Part shown: in pieces, positions 18,511-31,914 of the stretch
Numbering within the stretch: position 1 is the first letter of the stretch
How the letters are laid out: the number at the start of each line of letters is the position of its first letter
Assembly (NCBI RefSeq): GCF_050303215.1
Contig: NZ_JBNLBH010000136.1
Location: 1 to 64,000, forward strand
DNA length: 64,000 nt
Source of the DNA: Haliangium sp050303215
GTDB lineage: Bacteria > Myxococcota_A > Polyangia > Haliangiales > Haliangiaceae
Direction of reading: 5' to 3'
Program-made: the position numbers and the translations under genes
Notes under the pieces: generated by a model
Databases searched by the model: none
The model's input: the letters and a program-made list of their open reading frames with translations, nothing else
What the model was told of the DNA's origin: nothing

Positions 18511-19917
18511 ATGACACCTACCACCCCCACACTCTCCCTCCGCGCGCTCACATCGAGCGCACTCATCCTCCTCCTCGGCGCGACGTTGTCATCGGCGTGC
18601 ATCAGCGAGTTTGGCGGTGACGGCGACAGCGCCGGCGACGAGGCGCCCGCTCCCCCGACGGCGCTGGCCAGCGTCGCCGACGACCTGCTCGAGCCCGGAA
18701 CCCAGGCGATCGAGTTCAAGACCTTCGCGCTCCAGCCGCTCGAACCGGTCTCTGTAGCGGCAGTGGGCTGGAGCACATTCGTCGGCGGCTCCACCACCTC
18801 GGAACGAGACGCCGGTGAGGATATGGAGGTCCGACGCTACACCTACACGGGCAGCCCGCAGTGGACCCGACAGTGGGGAGGCCCGGGCGACGATCGCCTG
18901 CTGGCCATGGACGCCTCTGCCACCGGCTTCGCCATCACCGGCAACACCGCGGGACCGGTGTACTTCGGTCTCCCGGTGGACGACAGCGCCCTCGACGGCA
19001 CCGTAGTGGTCTCGTTCGACAGCGACGGCAACCAGACCTGGGGCGTCGCGCTCACGCCGGTCATCCCGTCGGCCACGTTCACGCCCGTGGACCTGGCCCG
19101 GGCCCCCGACGGCAGCGTGGCCGTACTCGGCACCTTCACCGGACCCATGGACTTTGGCGGCATCATCGGCTCGGGCTGCTTCGGCATCGCGTACTACGGC
19201 CCCGACGGCGCCGTCGAGTGGGTCTACTCGGCCTCGGCCACGTCCTGCATCTTGCTGGCGCCGGGCGGCATCGAGTTCGACGACGACGGCAACCTCTGGT
19301 ACGCCGGCACCCATCGCTTCTCGATGTCGCTGGGCGGCTGCCAGGTCGGCGGTTCACCCTACCATCAGCCCCACGTATTCGAGTTTGCGCCCGACGGTAC
19401 CTGCCAGTGGGCCCAGCAGTGGCCCATCCAGGGCGACATCCTCCATTCCTCGCTGCGGGATCTGGCGATCTCGGACGACTCGGTCGTGATCACCGGCAAG
19501 CTCCCCAACCCACCTGCCTTCATCGACTTCGGTGGCGGCGCGCTGTTCGGCCCCGGCCAGTACCTGGTTCGCCTCGACAGCACCGGCGGCCACGAGTTCA
19601 GCGCTCGCTACGATCCGCCCATGCGGGTCGCCGCAGCCAGCGACGGCAGGGTCTTCACCGCGGCCCGCTTCGAGGGCACGGTGGACATGGGCGGCGGCCC
19701 GGTCACCAGCGCCGGCGCCGGCGACATCCTGGTCACCGAACACTCGGCCACCGGCGCCTACCTCGACGGCGCGTCGCTCTTGCGCGGACCTGCCGATCAG
19801 GACGTCTTCGACGCCGACGTCGACGGCGCCAGCCGCCTGCGTATCATCGGCAAGAGCGCCGACACCCCCGACAGCTTCTTCTTGGCGGTTCAGAGGCCCA
19901 AGCGGTGGTCCGAGTAG
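18511..19917 (+). CDS. Lipoprotein with beta-propeller-like repeats
   Basis: Predicted 468-aa protein. A signal peptide ends in the lipobox LSSAC (Cys30), followed by an acidic Asp/Gly-rich linker, so it is probably anchored at the cell surface. The body repeats a theme of about 60 residues in which a Trp- or Phe-rich strand leads to GNTAGPVYFG, FTGPMDFGG or FEGTVDMGGGPVT. This is the pattern of SBBP-like beta-propeller proteins that are numerous in myxobacteria. No catalytic motif is visible. No Shine-Dalgarno precedes the ATG; a TAGCCT hexamer ends nine bases upstream, consistent with a leaderless mRNA. It converges on the hybrid kinase gene with a three-base gap. Confidence 0.75.
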   Translation: MTPTTPTLSLRALTSSALILLLGATLSSACISEFGGDGDSAGDEAPAPPTALASVADDLLEPGTQAIEFKTFALQPLEPVSVAAVGWSTFVGGSTTSERDAGEDMEVRRYTYTGSPQWTRQWGGPGDDRLLAMDASATGFAITGNTAGPVYFGLPVDDSALDGTVVVSFDSDGNQTWGVALTPVIPSATFTPVDLARAPDGSVAVLGTFTGPMDFGGIIGSGCFGIAYYGPDGAVEWVYSASATSCILLAPGGIEFDDDGNLWYAGTHRFSMSLGGCQVGGSPYHQPHVFEFAPDGTCQWAQQWPIQGDILHSSLRDLAISDDSVVITGKLPNPPAFIDFGGGALFGPGQYLVRLDSTGGHEFSARYDPPMRVAAASDGRVFTAARFEGTVDMGGGPVTSAGAGDILVTEHSATGAYLDGASLLRGPADQDVFDADVDGASRLRIIGKSADTPDSFFLAVQRPKRWSE

Positions 19918-19920
19918 CCG

Positions 19921-22900
19921 TCAGGCGTCCAGTGGCCGCGCGTTCCTGTATGCGGGGCTGTCGAAGAGCCAGATCCGTATCATGGCGAGGACCCGATCAG
20001 CCGAGACCGGCTTGGTCAGGTAGTCGTTCGCGCCCGCCGCCAGGCACTTGCTGCGATCTTCGGGCATCGCCTTGGCGGTGACCGCGATGATGGGCAGGTC
20101 CGCGAAGCGGGGCTGCTCACGAATCTGGCGGATGCACTCGTACCCGTCCATCACCGGCATCATGATGTCCATCAGCACCAGGTCGAAGGTGGGATCCTCG
20201 TCCAGCCGAGCCAGGGCCAGCTTGCCATGGTCGGCGATCACGATCTCCAGGCCGTACTCCCGCAGCGCTCCCGACAGCGCGAAGGTGTTGCGCAGATCGT
20301 CGTCCACCAACAGGATCTTCTTGCCCTGCAGCAGGCTGGCGTCGTCATGCACCATCGGCACCTTGGCCGCGTGGCGGTGCGACGACGCGTGCTCGACGCT
20401 GTGTACGAACAGCGCGACCTCGTCCAGGAGCCGCTCCGGCGACGCCGCCCCCTTGATCACGATGCTCTCCGAGTACGCCATGAGCGTCCGGTGCTCGTCT
20501 CGGTCCAGCTCGCGCCCGGTGTATACGATGACGGGCGGCAGATCGAGTGATCCGTCCTCCTCCAGCCGGCGCAACAGCTCCAGCCCCGACATGTCGTTCA
20601 AGGTGTAATCCAGGATGATACAGTCGAAGCGGTGCTCCCTCAGCGCCCGCTGCGCCTCCTCGCCGCTGGTGGCGTTGGACAAGCTCACGTCCTGATCCGC
20701 GAGGAGTTGCCTGATGGCCTCGGCCGTGTCCGGGTCGTCCTCGATCATCAACACGTGCTTGATCGGCGCCCCCAACACCTCTTCGATGCGCGCGAACGCG
20801 CCCTCCAGCATGGTGGCGCTCGCCGGTTTACTCAGGTAGCCGAGCGCGCCTTTGCTCAAGCTCTCGGTGCTTGCGTCCCGAGCCGAGATCACGTGCACGG
20901 GGATGTGCCGCGTGCGTGGGTCGCCCTGGAGTTGGTCCAACACCGCGAGCCCGGACAGATCGGGCAGACCGATATCCAGCAGGATCCCTCTCGGCTCGTG
21001 CTCTGCCGCCAGCGCCGCCGCGCCGCCACCTTCGAGGGTGATCAGGGTCTCGTAGCCCCGCTGCCGTGCCAGGTCCGCCAACACCTCGGCGAAGTTGGGA
21101 TCGTCTTCGACGATCAGGATGAGGTTGCTGTCGCGACCACCACGCGATACCGCCTTGGATGCCGCCGGCGCGCGCTCTCTGGCCGGCAGCGACGCCGCCA
21201 GTGGCGTCCCCTCCGCCCCCAGCAACGGCACTGCGGACGGCTGCCAGTGACCCTGCCGTGCGCGCGGCTCCTCACCGACTTCGCCTCCTCGCCAGCCGCC
21301 GGCGCCGACGGCCGTAGCTCGAGGGAGGTAGAGCGTGAAGGTGCTGCCCTCCCCCACGCGGCTGCTGAGTCGAAGTCCTCCCCCCAACAGCCTGCTCAGC
21401 TCGCGCGAGATCGACAGCCCCAGCCCGGTGCCCCCGAACTGCCGGTTCACGGCCCCGTCCGCCTGATGGAAGGCCTCGAAGATGATGGCCTGCTTGTCTT
21501 CGGGGATACCGATACCTGTGTCCGTCACCGCAAACGCCACCATCTCCTCCGCGTCGCCCGAACCCGACCACTCGTCCTCCGACGGCTGATATACTCGCAG
21601 CGTCACCGAGCCCTCACTGGTGAACTTGAACGCGTTCGACAGCAAGTTCTTCAGGATCTGGCGAGACCGCTGTACATCGGTCTCGATCCCCCCTGCCGCA
21701 TCCTCCACCTCGATTCGGAACCCCAGCCCCTTGTCCTCGGCGATGGGCTCGAACTGCTCGAGCAGCGGCCGGCACAGGTCAGCGACCGCGACCTGCTCGG
21801 GCTGGAGCTCCAGCTTGCCGGCCTCGACCTTCGACAGATCTAGGATGTCATTGATCAGGTTGAGCAGGTCCACCCCACCGCTGTGGATCACTTCTGCCGC
21901 CCGCACCTGGTCGCTCGTGAGGTTCCCGGCCTTATTGTCCGACAACGCCCGCGACAGGATCAGCAGGCTGTTCAGCGGCGTCCTCAGCTCATGCGACATA
22001 TTGGCCAAGAACTCCGACTTGTAGCGACTGGCCTGCTCCAGCTCTTTGGCCTTGCGCTCGAGCTCCCCGCTGGCCTTGGCGATCTCGTGGTTGCGCCGCT
22101 CGACCTCGCGCTTGGTCTTCTGTAACGCCTCCGTCCGCTCCTCCAGCTCCTCGTTGCTCGCCTGTAGCTCCAGCGTCTGATGCTCCAGCGCCCTCGACTT
22201 CTCCTCCAGCGCCTGATTGCTCTCCTCCAACTCCTCGGCCTGCGCCTGCATCTCCTCGGCCAGGGTCTGCGACTCCGCCAGCAGCGCCTCCGTGCGTACT
22301 CGCCCCTCCAAGTTCCGGATCACCACCCCGAGATTGTCGGCCACCTGCTCCACCAACTCACGCTGCACGGTCGTGAAGCGCTCGAACGAAGCCAACTCGA
22401 TGACCCCCACGGTCACCCCCTCGAACAGCACCGGCGCCACCGTGATGTTGAGTGGCACCTGCTCCCCCAACCCGGAGGAGATCTGGATGTAGTCTCCCGG
22501 AACCTGAGTCAACAGGATCGGCTCCTGCTCCAGCGCACACTGCCCGATCAGGCCCTCCCCGGAGCGGACCATGTTGCCCACCGACTTTCGCTCCCGGTGG
22601 GCGTAGCTCCCGAGCAGGACCAAGAGGTTCTGCTCGCTCCGGTCCAAGACCTCTCCCGTCACGTAGAACACCCCGTGCCCGGCGTCGACCAGGCGCGCCA
22701 GCTCGGAAACGACCATCTTCGCCAGCGCCGAGATGGACTCTACCCCCTGTGACAGCCCGGAGATGCGCGCGACCTCGGACTTGAGCCAGCGCTGCTGCTC
22801 GTTCTCCTGGGTCTGTCGGTGCACCGCGGCGATCATGTCGGAGAAAGCGATCGCCAGCTCGCCGATCTCGTCCTCGGTGTCGATCGAGATGGTCGTCGTG

Positions 22901-24189
22901 ACGTCCCCGGTCTCATAGGCGTTGATCCCGGCAATGAGCTCTTGCACCGGGCGCGTGATCGAGCGCACCAAGGTGATCCCAAACAGCACTGCTACCAGCG
23001 CGATGACGGCCATGACTTGGAACGCAAACGAGATCGACGCCTCCCGCTGCGCCCCCGCAGCGACCACAGCCACATCTTCCTCGCTCTCGGCGGCCACTAG
23101 CAGCTCTCGAACCAGCGGCTCGACCCGATCCATCGCCTGGTCCATGGCCCGCAGGCGGTCCCGCGTCCGGTCCCTGTGCGAGACCAGCTCATGGAAGGTC
23201 GCAGCATAGGACTTCAGCTCCGTGACGATGTCCGACTTGTTTCGGTCGCGGAGCACCGAGCCCTCGACCGTCCGAATCATCCTGCTCACGACCGCGTCGA
23301 GCTGTTCGACGTAACGCTTGTCGAGCCGCGCCATGTAGTCCTTCTCGTACCGTCGCGCCAGCAGAAGATCGGCCCGGAGCCCGGGCAAGTAGTGCTCGAT
23401 CAGGGTCTTGCCGAGCACGGCAGCGGCCCCTTGAATCTCTGAGTATCGTTCCCGGATGCCCACACCAGTGCGCTTGGCAGCGACGAAGCGATCGAATGCA
23501 ACCCGATATCGTTCCAGCTCCGAGCGCAGCAGCGCCGTCACATCTCCTGACAGAGAAGAGTCGTCCAGGTGACCGCGGAACGCCTCGGCGGCAGCGGCGA
23601 AGGCCAGGGCCACCCCTTCGTGCTCGTCCTCACTCTCCGCCTCGAGCGTCCTCATCACGAGAAACTTGGCCAGTAGCGGTTCGACGTCGGTGGCGGCCAG
23701 CGTCGCCTCTAGCCGATGCGCAGTGGCGCGAAAGCTTCCCTGGAGGCCGTCGTTGTGAGTGAGCCCGATGACGACCTCGGTATCGACCATACTCTTGAAG
23801 TTCTCGGCATACTCCTCGACCGCAGCGATGATAGCGGCACCGTCATCACTCCCGACGATCGTGCCGGCGGAGTCGAAGCGGTACATGCTCCTCGCCTCGG
23901 CCTTGATCCTGTCGACGCAGCGCAAGACCCGCTCCCGATACCCGACGTCCCGCTCGAGCAGGAAGTTCTTCTCCGCCTGCCGGCACTCGTATACGACAGC
24001 CAACACCTGGGAGATGTGGCCGAGTTGGTCGGTGTAGATCTCGACGACGTCGATGAACTGCACATTGGTCCGAGACGTAGTCCGGGAGTAGTGCAGCACG
24101 ACGAACACGACCAGGCATCCGATCACGCCCATGCCCAGGCCGAGCTTGTGCCCGATTCGCAGGTTTCGGTACCAACGCGCAGCGTTCAT
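19921..24189 (-). CDS. Membrane hybrid histidine kinase: HBM-like sensor, HAMP, GAF, HisKA, HATPase, three receivers (module copy A)
   Basis: Predicted 1,422-aa protein; the ATG at 24189 has AGGAGG six bases upstream. TM1 is near residues 15-35 and TM2 near 395-415. They flank a periplasmic helical domain with two EKN/EKD-type motifs (CRQAEKNFLLERD, RRYEKDYMARLDKRY), the hallmark of helical bimodular (HBM) sensors. HAMP, GAF, a Glu-rich coiled coil and HisKA follow, with phospho-accepting His733 in MSHELRTPLNS. The HATPase has NAFKF, DTGIGIP and GGTGLGL. Three C-terminal receivers carry ILLDIGLPD, IILDYTLND and VLMDIMMPVMD. The upstream gene is a REC-HK-REC protein 44 bases away. A close paralogue with the same architecture lies at 27565-31821. 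Confidence 0.93.
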   Translation of the reverse strand: MNAARWYRNLRIGHKLGLGMGVIGCLVVFVVLHYSRTTSRTNVQFIDVVEIYTDQLGHISQVLAVVYECRQAEKNFLLERDVGYRERVLRCVDRIKAEARSMYRFDSAGTIVGSDDGAAIIAAVEEYAENFKSMVDTEVVIGLTHNDGLQGSFRATAHRLEATLAATDVEPLLAKFLVMRTLEAESEDEHEGVALAFAAAAEAFRGHLDDSSLSGDVTALLRSELERYRVAFDRFVAAKRTGVGIRERYSEIQGAAAVLGKTLIEHYLPGLRADLLLARRYEKDYMARLDKRYVEQLDAVVSRMIRTVEGSVLRDRNKSDIVTELKSYAATFHELVSHRDRTRDRLRAMDQAMDRVEPLVRELLVAAESEEDVAVVAAGAQREASISFAFQVMAVIALVAVLFGITLVRSITRPVQELIAGINAYETGDVTTTISIDTEDEIGELAIAFSDMIAAVHRQTQENEQQRWLKSEVARISGLSQGVESISALAKMVVSELARLVDAGHGVFYVTGEVLDRSEQNLLVLLGSYAHRERKSVGNMVRSGEGLIGQCALEQEPILLTQVPGDYIQISSGLGEQVPLNITVAPVLFEGVTVGVIELASFERFTTVQRELVEQVADNLGVVIRNLEGRVRTEALLAESQTLAEEMQAQAEELEESNQALEEKSRALEHQTLELQASNEELEERTEALQKTKREVERRNHEIAKASGELERKAKELEQASRYKSEFLANMSHELRTPLNSLLILSRALSDNKAGNLTSDQVRAAEVIHSGGVDLLNLINDILDLSKVEAGKLELQPEQVAVADLCRPLLEQFEPIAEDKGLGFRIEVEDAAGGIETDVQRSRQILKNLLSNAFKFTSEGSVTLRVYQPSEDEWSGSGDAEEMVAFAVTDTGIGIPEDKQAIIFEAFHQADGAVNRQFGGTGLGLSISRELSRLLGGGLRLSSRVGEGSTFTLYLPRATAVGAGGWRGGEVGEEPRARQGHWQPSAVPLLGAEGTPLAASLPARERAPAASKAVSRGGRDSNLILIVEDDPNFAEVLADLARQRGYETLITLEGGGAAALAAEHEPRGILLDIGLPDLSGLAVLDQLQGDPRTRHIPVHVISARDASTESLSKGALGYLSKPASATMLEGAFARIEEVLGAPIKHVLMIEDDPDTAEAIRQLLADQDVSLSNATSGEEAQRALREHRFDCIILDYTLNDMSGLELLRRLEEDGSLDLPPVIVYTGRELDRDEHRTLMAYSESIVIKGAASPERLLDEVALFVHSVEHASSHRHAAKVPMVHDDASLLQGKKILLVDDDLRNTFALSGALREYGLEIVIADHGKLALARLDEDPTFDLVLMDIMMPVMDGYECIRQIREQPRFADLPIIAVTAKAMPEDRSKCLAAGANDYLTKPVSADRVLAMIRIWLFDSPAYRNARPLDA

Positions 24190-24233
24190 CTCGTGCCTCC
24201 TGGTCCGGTCGTCGTGCCGCCAGCGGCGGCGGT

Positions 24234-25958
24234 TCAATTGCCGTGAGAGCGGCTACCCGACGGAGAGTCATTGGCCCAGCGCTTGCGCGGCCGCCTGATG
24301 CGGGTGAGCAACTTCTGCAGCTCGGTCTGGCGGATCGGCTTGGTCAAGAAGTCGTCCATCCCTACCTCCATGCACTGCCGACGATCCTCCGCAAAGGTGT
24401 GCGCCGTGACTGCAGCGATCGGGGTGTGCGCGCCCAATGCGGCCTCGCGGTTGCGGATCTCCCTGGTCGTCTCGAAGCCGTTCATCTCGGGCATCTCGAT
24501 GTCCATCAAGATCACGTCGAAATCCTGCCGTGCCCAGATCTCCAGCGCGGCCTTGCCGTTCTCGGCGACCGTCACCCGATGGCCGAGCCTGCGCAGGCAA
24601 CGCTCCATGAGCACCTGGTTCATGGTGTTGTCCTCCACCAACAAGATGTCGAGCTGACGCGAGGGGCCCTCGCCGGCGGCCGTGGGCCGGGACGCCGCTG
24701 CGCTCCCACCGGTGCTCCGCCGCTCCCAGGGGGGAGCGAGCGCTGGGCGCGCAGCCGCACCGGCCTCGTCGCCCGGGGAGGGACCGATCTCGCGGCTGCG
24801 ACGGGGCAGGAGCATCGTGAAGGTCGACCCTTCGCCGAGGGTGCTCTCGACCGACACCTCGCCGCCCATCAGTTGGCAAAACGCCTTGGTAATGGTCAGC
24901 CCCAGGCCGGTGCCACCGTACTTGCGCGCGAGCGAGTCGTCTCCCTGGGTGAATGGCTCGAAGCCGAGCTCGACCTGCTCTGGGGTCATCCCGATGCCCT
25001 CGTCCTTGACCCGAATCATCACCCACTGCTCGCCCTCCACCTGCTCGTAGCCCGTCTGCACCCTGACCACCGACCCGTGCGAGAACTTGGCGGCGTTGCC
25101 GAGCAGGTTGAACAAGCACTGCCGGATCTTGGCCGGATCCGACTCCATGCACACCTGCTCCTCGGGGCGCTCGATCTCGAGGGTGTTGTGGTTGCGGCGC
25201 AGCAGCGGCCCCACCATCCGCGCGACGTCGCAGATGAGCTCAAGCACATCGCAATCCTCGATGGTCACCTCGCCCCGACCGGACTCGTACTTGGAGACGT
25301 TCAAGATGCGATCGATCAAGGACAGTAGGTGCTTACCGGCTCCGTAAATGGCCCGCACGTCCTCGGCCGCCTGTCCCTCGACCTCTGCCTGCAGCACCTC
25401 ACTGAAGCCGATGATGGCGTTCAACGGCGTCCGCAGCTCGTGGCTCATGGTGGCCAAGAATCGGCTCTTGGCCTGGTTGGCCGCCTCGGCCCGGTCCTTG
25501 GCCCGGCCCAGCTCGAGGCCTCGTTGCTCGAGCACGCGTCGGCGGCGATCGAGCTCCAAGAAGACATTCAGCTTGCTCTTGAGCACCATCGGGTTGATCG
25601 GCTTGAAGAGATAGTCGACCGCCCCGGCCTCGTAGCCTTGGAACATGATCGCGTCGTCGCGATCCTTCGCGGTCACGAAGATGATCGGGATATGACTGGT
25701 GCGGGTATTGCCCCGCATCAAGGTCGCCACCTCGACGCCCCCCAGCTCGGGCAGCATGACATCGAGCAAGATGACGGCGAAGTCGTGCCACAGGACAGCC
25801 GACAGCGCCTCCAGCCCCGAGCGGGCTTGCACGACGTCTACATCGAGCTCGGCCAAGATCATCTCCAGCGCGACCAGGTTGCTCGGCTGATCGTCCACGA
25901 TCAGCACCTTCGGGCGCGTCTCCGGGCTCACCGGAGCCAGCTTGCCGGGCGCGCTCAT
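24234..25958 (-). CDS. Cytoplasmic hybrid histidine kinase REC-HisKA-HATPase-REC (module copy A)
   Basis: Predicted 574-aa soluble protein. The N-terminal receiver has KVLIVDDQPSN and VILLDVMLPE. A short coiled coil leads to HisKA with His173 (TMSHELRTPLNA). The HATPase shows NAAKF, DEGIGMT and GGTGLGLTI. A Pro/Ala-rich linker precedes a second receiver (ILLVEDNTMNQ, VILMDIEMPEMNG, TKP). Its ATG overlaps the cheR-like stop by four bases (ATGA), implying translational coupling. The next gene downstream is the membrane hybrid kinase, so phosphate may pass between the two proteins. It is closely related to the protein at 31907-33622. Confidence 0.92.
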   Translation of the reverse strand: MSAPGKLAPVSPETRPKVLIVDDQPSNLVALEMILAELDVDVVQARSGLEALSAVLWHDFAVILLDVMLPELGGVEVATLMRGNTRTSHIPIIFVTAKDRDDAIMFQGYEAGAVDYLFKPINPMVLKSKLNVFLELDRRRRVLEQRGLELGRAKDRAEAANQAKSRFLATMSHELRTPLNAIIGFSEVLQAEVEGQAAEDVRAIYGAGKHLLSLIDRILNVSKYESGRGEVTIEDCDVLELICDVARMVGPLLRRNHNTLEIERPEEQVCMESDPAKIRQCLFNLLGNAAKFSHGSVVRVQTGYEQVEGEQWVMIRVKDEGIGMTPEQVELGFEPFTQGDDSLARKYGGTGLGLTITKAFCQLMGGEVSVESTLGEGSTFTMLLPRRSREIGPSPGDEAGAAARPALAPPWERRSTGGSAAASRPTAAGEGPSRQLDILLVEDNTMNQVLMERCLRRLGHRVTVAENGKAALEIWARQDFDVILMDIEMPEMNGFETTREIRNREAALGAHTPIAAVTAHTFAEDRRQCMEVGMDDFLTKPIRQTELQKLLTRIRRPRKRWANDSPSGSRSHGN

Positions 25959-26800
25959 GACCGCTCCCTGCGCGCGGCGGCCACACCGCGATAAATTCGC
26001 TCCTTGGCGCACACCTCCTCGAGCTCGGTGCGCAGCGGCGAGGTCGCGATGGTCTCCTTCGACCCCAGACAGATGAAGCCGCGGTGGCAGAGGCTGTCCA
26101 GGAAGAGCCTGATCACTCGATCTTGGAGGTTGCGATTAAAGTAGATCAGGACATTTCGACATATAATCATGTTCATCTCACCAAACACACCATCAGCGAG
26201 CAAATTGTGATACGTAAACAGGATGTTCTCCTGAACTGACCGCTTGATCTTTGCGAACCCATGGCGCACGTGGAAGTAGTCGAACAGCGACCGCTTCCCG
26301 CCCGCCTCGCGGTAGCTCTTGGCGTAGGCATCGAGCGCATCCAACGGGTAGATGCCCTCCTTGGCCTTGGCCAAGGCCTGCTTGTTGTAGTCGGTGCCGT
26401 AGAGCAGCGCCCGCTCGTAGATGCCCTCTTCTTGCAACAGGATCGCCATCGAGTAGACTTCCTCTCCGCTTGCGCAGCCAGCGTGCCACACCTTGGTGAA
26501 CGGATACGTTCGTAGGATGGGGATGACGACGTCCCGAATCGCGCGGAAGAACGGCGGGTCTCGGAACATCTCGGTGACGGTGATAGAGAACGAATGCAGG
26601 AGCTCGTCGAAGTAGGACTGGTCGTGGAGCAGCAGGGGGATCATTTCGGAGATGGTGCTCAAGCCAGACTGCTGCATCCGATGCAGGATCCGACGCCGAA
26701 GCGACGCGGGCGCATGCTCAGAGAAGTCGTACCCATAGCGGCGACGTACGGCTTCCAGCAGCAGGGCGATCTCGATCTGTTCGACATCCTGACGGGACAT
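25955..26800 (-). CDS. CheR-family protein-glutamate methyltransferase
   Basis: Predicted 281-aa protein. The N-terminal helical part (YGYDFSEHAPASLRRRILHR) and the SAM-binding domain are typical of CheR: FRDPPFF, WHAGCASGEEVYSMAI as motif I, then GTDYNKQALAKA and ICRNVLIYFN. Family members methylate receptor glutamates using S-adenosylmethionine. No methyl-accepting receptor or CheB gene is visible here, so the target may be the coiled-coil region of the adjoining kinases or something encoded elsewhere. It is first in an apparent operon with the two hybrid kinases downstream. The central part (about 26130-26240) is AT-rich compared with neighbours and uses ATA, TGT and AAT codons. The start lacks a clear Shine-Dalgarno. 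Confidence 0.9.
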   Translation of the reverse strand: MSRQDVEQIEIALLLEAVRRRYGYDFSEHAPASLRRRILHRMQQSGLSTISEMIPLLLHDQSYFDELLHSFSITVTEMFRDPPFFRAIRDVVIPILRTYPFTKVWHAGCASGEEVYSMAILLQEEGIYERALLYGTDYNKQALAKAKEGIYPLDALDAYAKSYREAGGKRSLFDYFHVRHGFAKIKRSVQENILFTYHNLLADGVFGEMNMIICRNVLIYFNRNLQDRVIRLFLDSLCHRGFICLGSKETIATSPLRTELEEVCAKERIYRGVAAARRERS

Positions 26801-27564
26801 ATCACTAATGACAAATCAAGTTGCTCAGCCGCCTACGCGCATCACGGCCCTCGCCGCCGTCGAAGCGGCACCGCGGGGAGTGTGAGCATTCATACCAATG
26901 AAAAGGAGATCAACAGGCCATTTCGGCCGGTCATTGGGACTCATAGGTGACGAATAGAATTATATCCCGCACCTTCCCCACATGACAAGCACCATGTTTA
27001 AAGGCCAGGTCGATTCTCGGAATGCCGCACAGACGGTGCCAAGCGGCTCACATCGAGAAGTGGAGGCCATTTGCTGGTTGCAAGCCATACACCTACGTAC
27101 GAGTGGCATCCAGGTATTTACTAGCCCTGCAATGCTCGCAACGGTTGTGGTGATATTTTCCAGTCAGGCTGCGCCGCCGACCACACGACGGCCGGTGCAT
27201 CTCGGCCTGGTAACGGTCACCAGCCGCACTACGACATGCGGCTCACGCCGCTGATCGCATGCCATGACGATATCGGCATTGACTACCATCAACTCTGACG
27301 AGACTCAGACACCGAGCGCCAGATGGATACGGCATTCGTGCAGCAGCCTCCAACCTCTTGCACGATGCCTACTGTGCCCCAACCAACCCTTGGACATCGA
27401 GCGAGCTCGTCGTGACATGAGTCATCTTCGCTCGTCGAAGCGACTTGCCCGTGCCGGCAAGTTTGCTCCTCACCTGCCGCTGGCTCGTGCGCCGGCCAAC
27501 GCGCTCTGCCTGGGGTTCCCGGCCGGCGTAGCCAGCTCGCCGCAGACTGAGCGCCCGCGGCCTG
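26801..27564. other. 764-bp region without a convincing gene, between the two kinase modules
   Basis: Lower in GC than its surroundings. It must hold the promoter of the cheR-kinase operon at its left end and the transcript end of module copy B at its right. Small open frames on the plus strand (for example 26982-27254) have no family resemblance, and codon usage unlike the flanking genes. Two compact inverted repeats lie near 27430-27462. I see no RNA gene or mobile element remnant. Confidence 0.5.
27443..27462 (-). terminator. Weak candidate stem-loop downstream of kinase module copy B
   Basis: ACTTGCC at 27443-27449 and its complement GGCAAGT at 27456-27462 form a 7-bp stem with a six-base loop, about 100 bases beyond the stop of the kinase gene. 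There is no T-run on the minus strand, so it would not be a classical intrinsic terminator. Confidence 0.25.
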
Positions 27565-31821
<4,257 letters not shown>

Positions 31822-31844
31822 CGTTGTCCTCCTCGTGGAATGGT

Positions 31845-31914
31845 GCAGATCGGCGGCGGCGGCCGCGATCAGTGTTGAAGACGCAGATCGACGGCTACGG
31901 CCGCGATCAGTGTT
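31845..31914. repeat. 32-bp imperfect direct repeat at the junction of the two copy-B kinase genes
   Basis: Copies at 31845-31876 and 31883-31914 both begin GCAGATCG and end CGGCCGCGATCAGTGTT, with a 38-base period. The second copy contains the TGA stop (31909-31907) of the upstream kinase gene. The first lies just upstream of the Shine-Dalgarno of the downstream kinase. It looks like a local tandem duplication, or a paired protein-binding site. Confidence 0.85.

Noticed and set aside
26982..27254. 90-codon plus-strand frame in the region between kinase modules
   Set aside because: No Shine-Dalgarno, no recognisable domain, and codon usage unlike neighbours.
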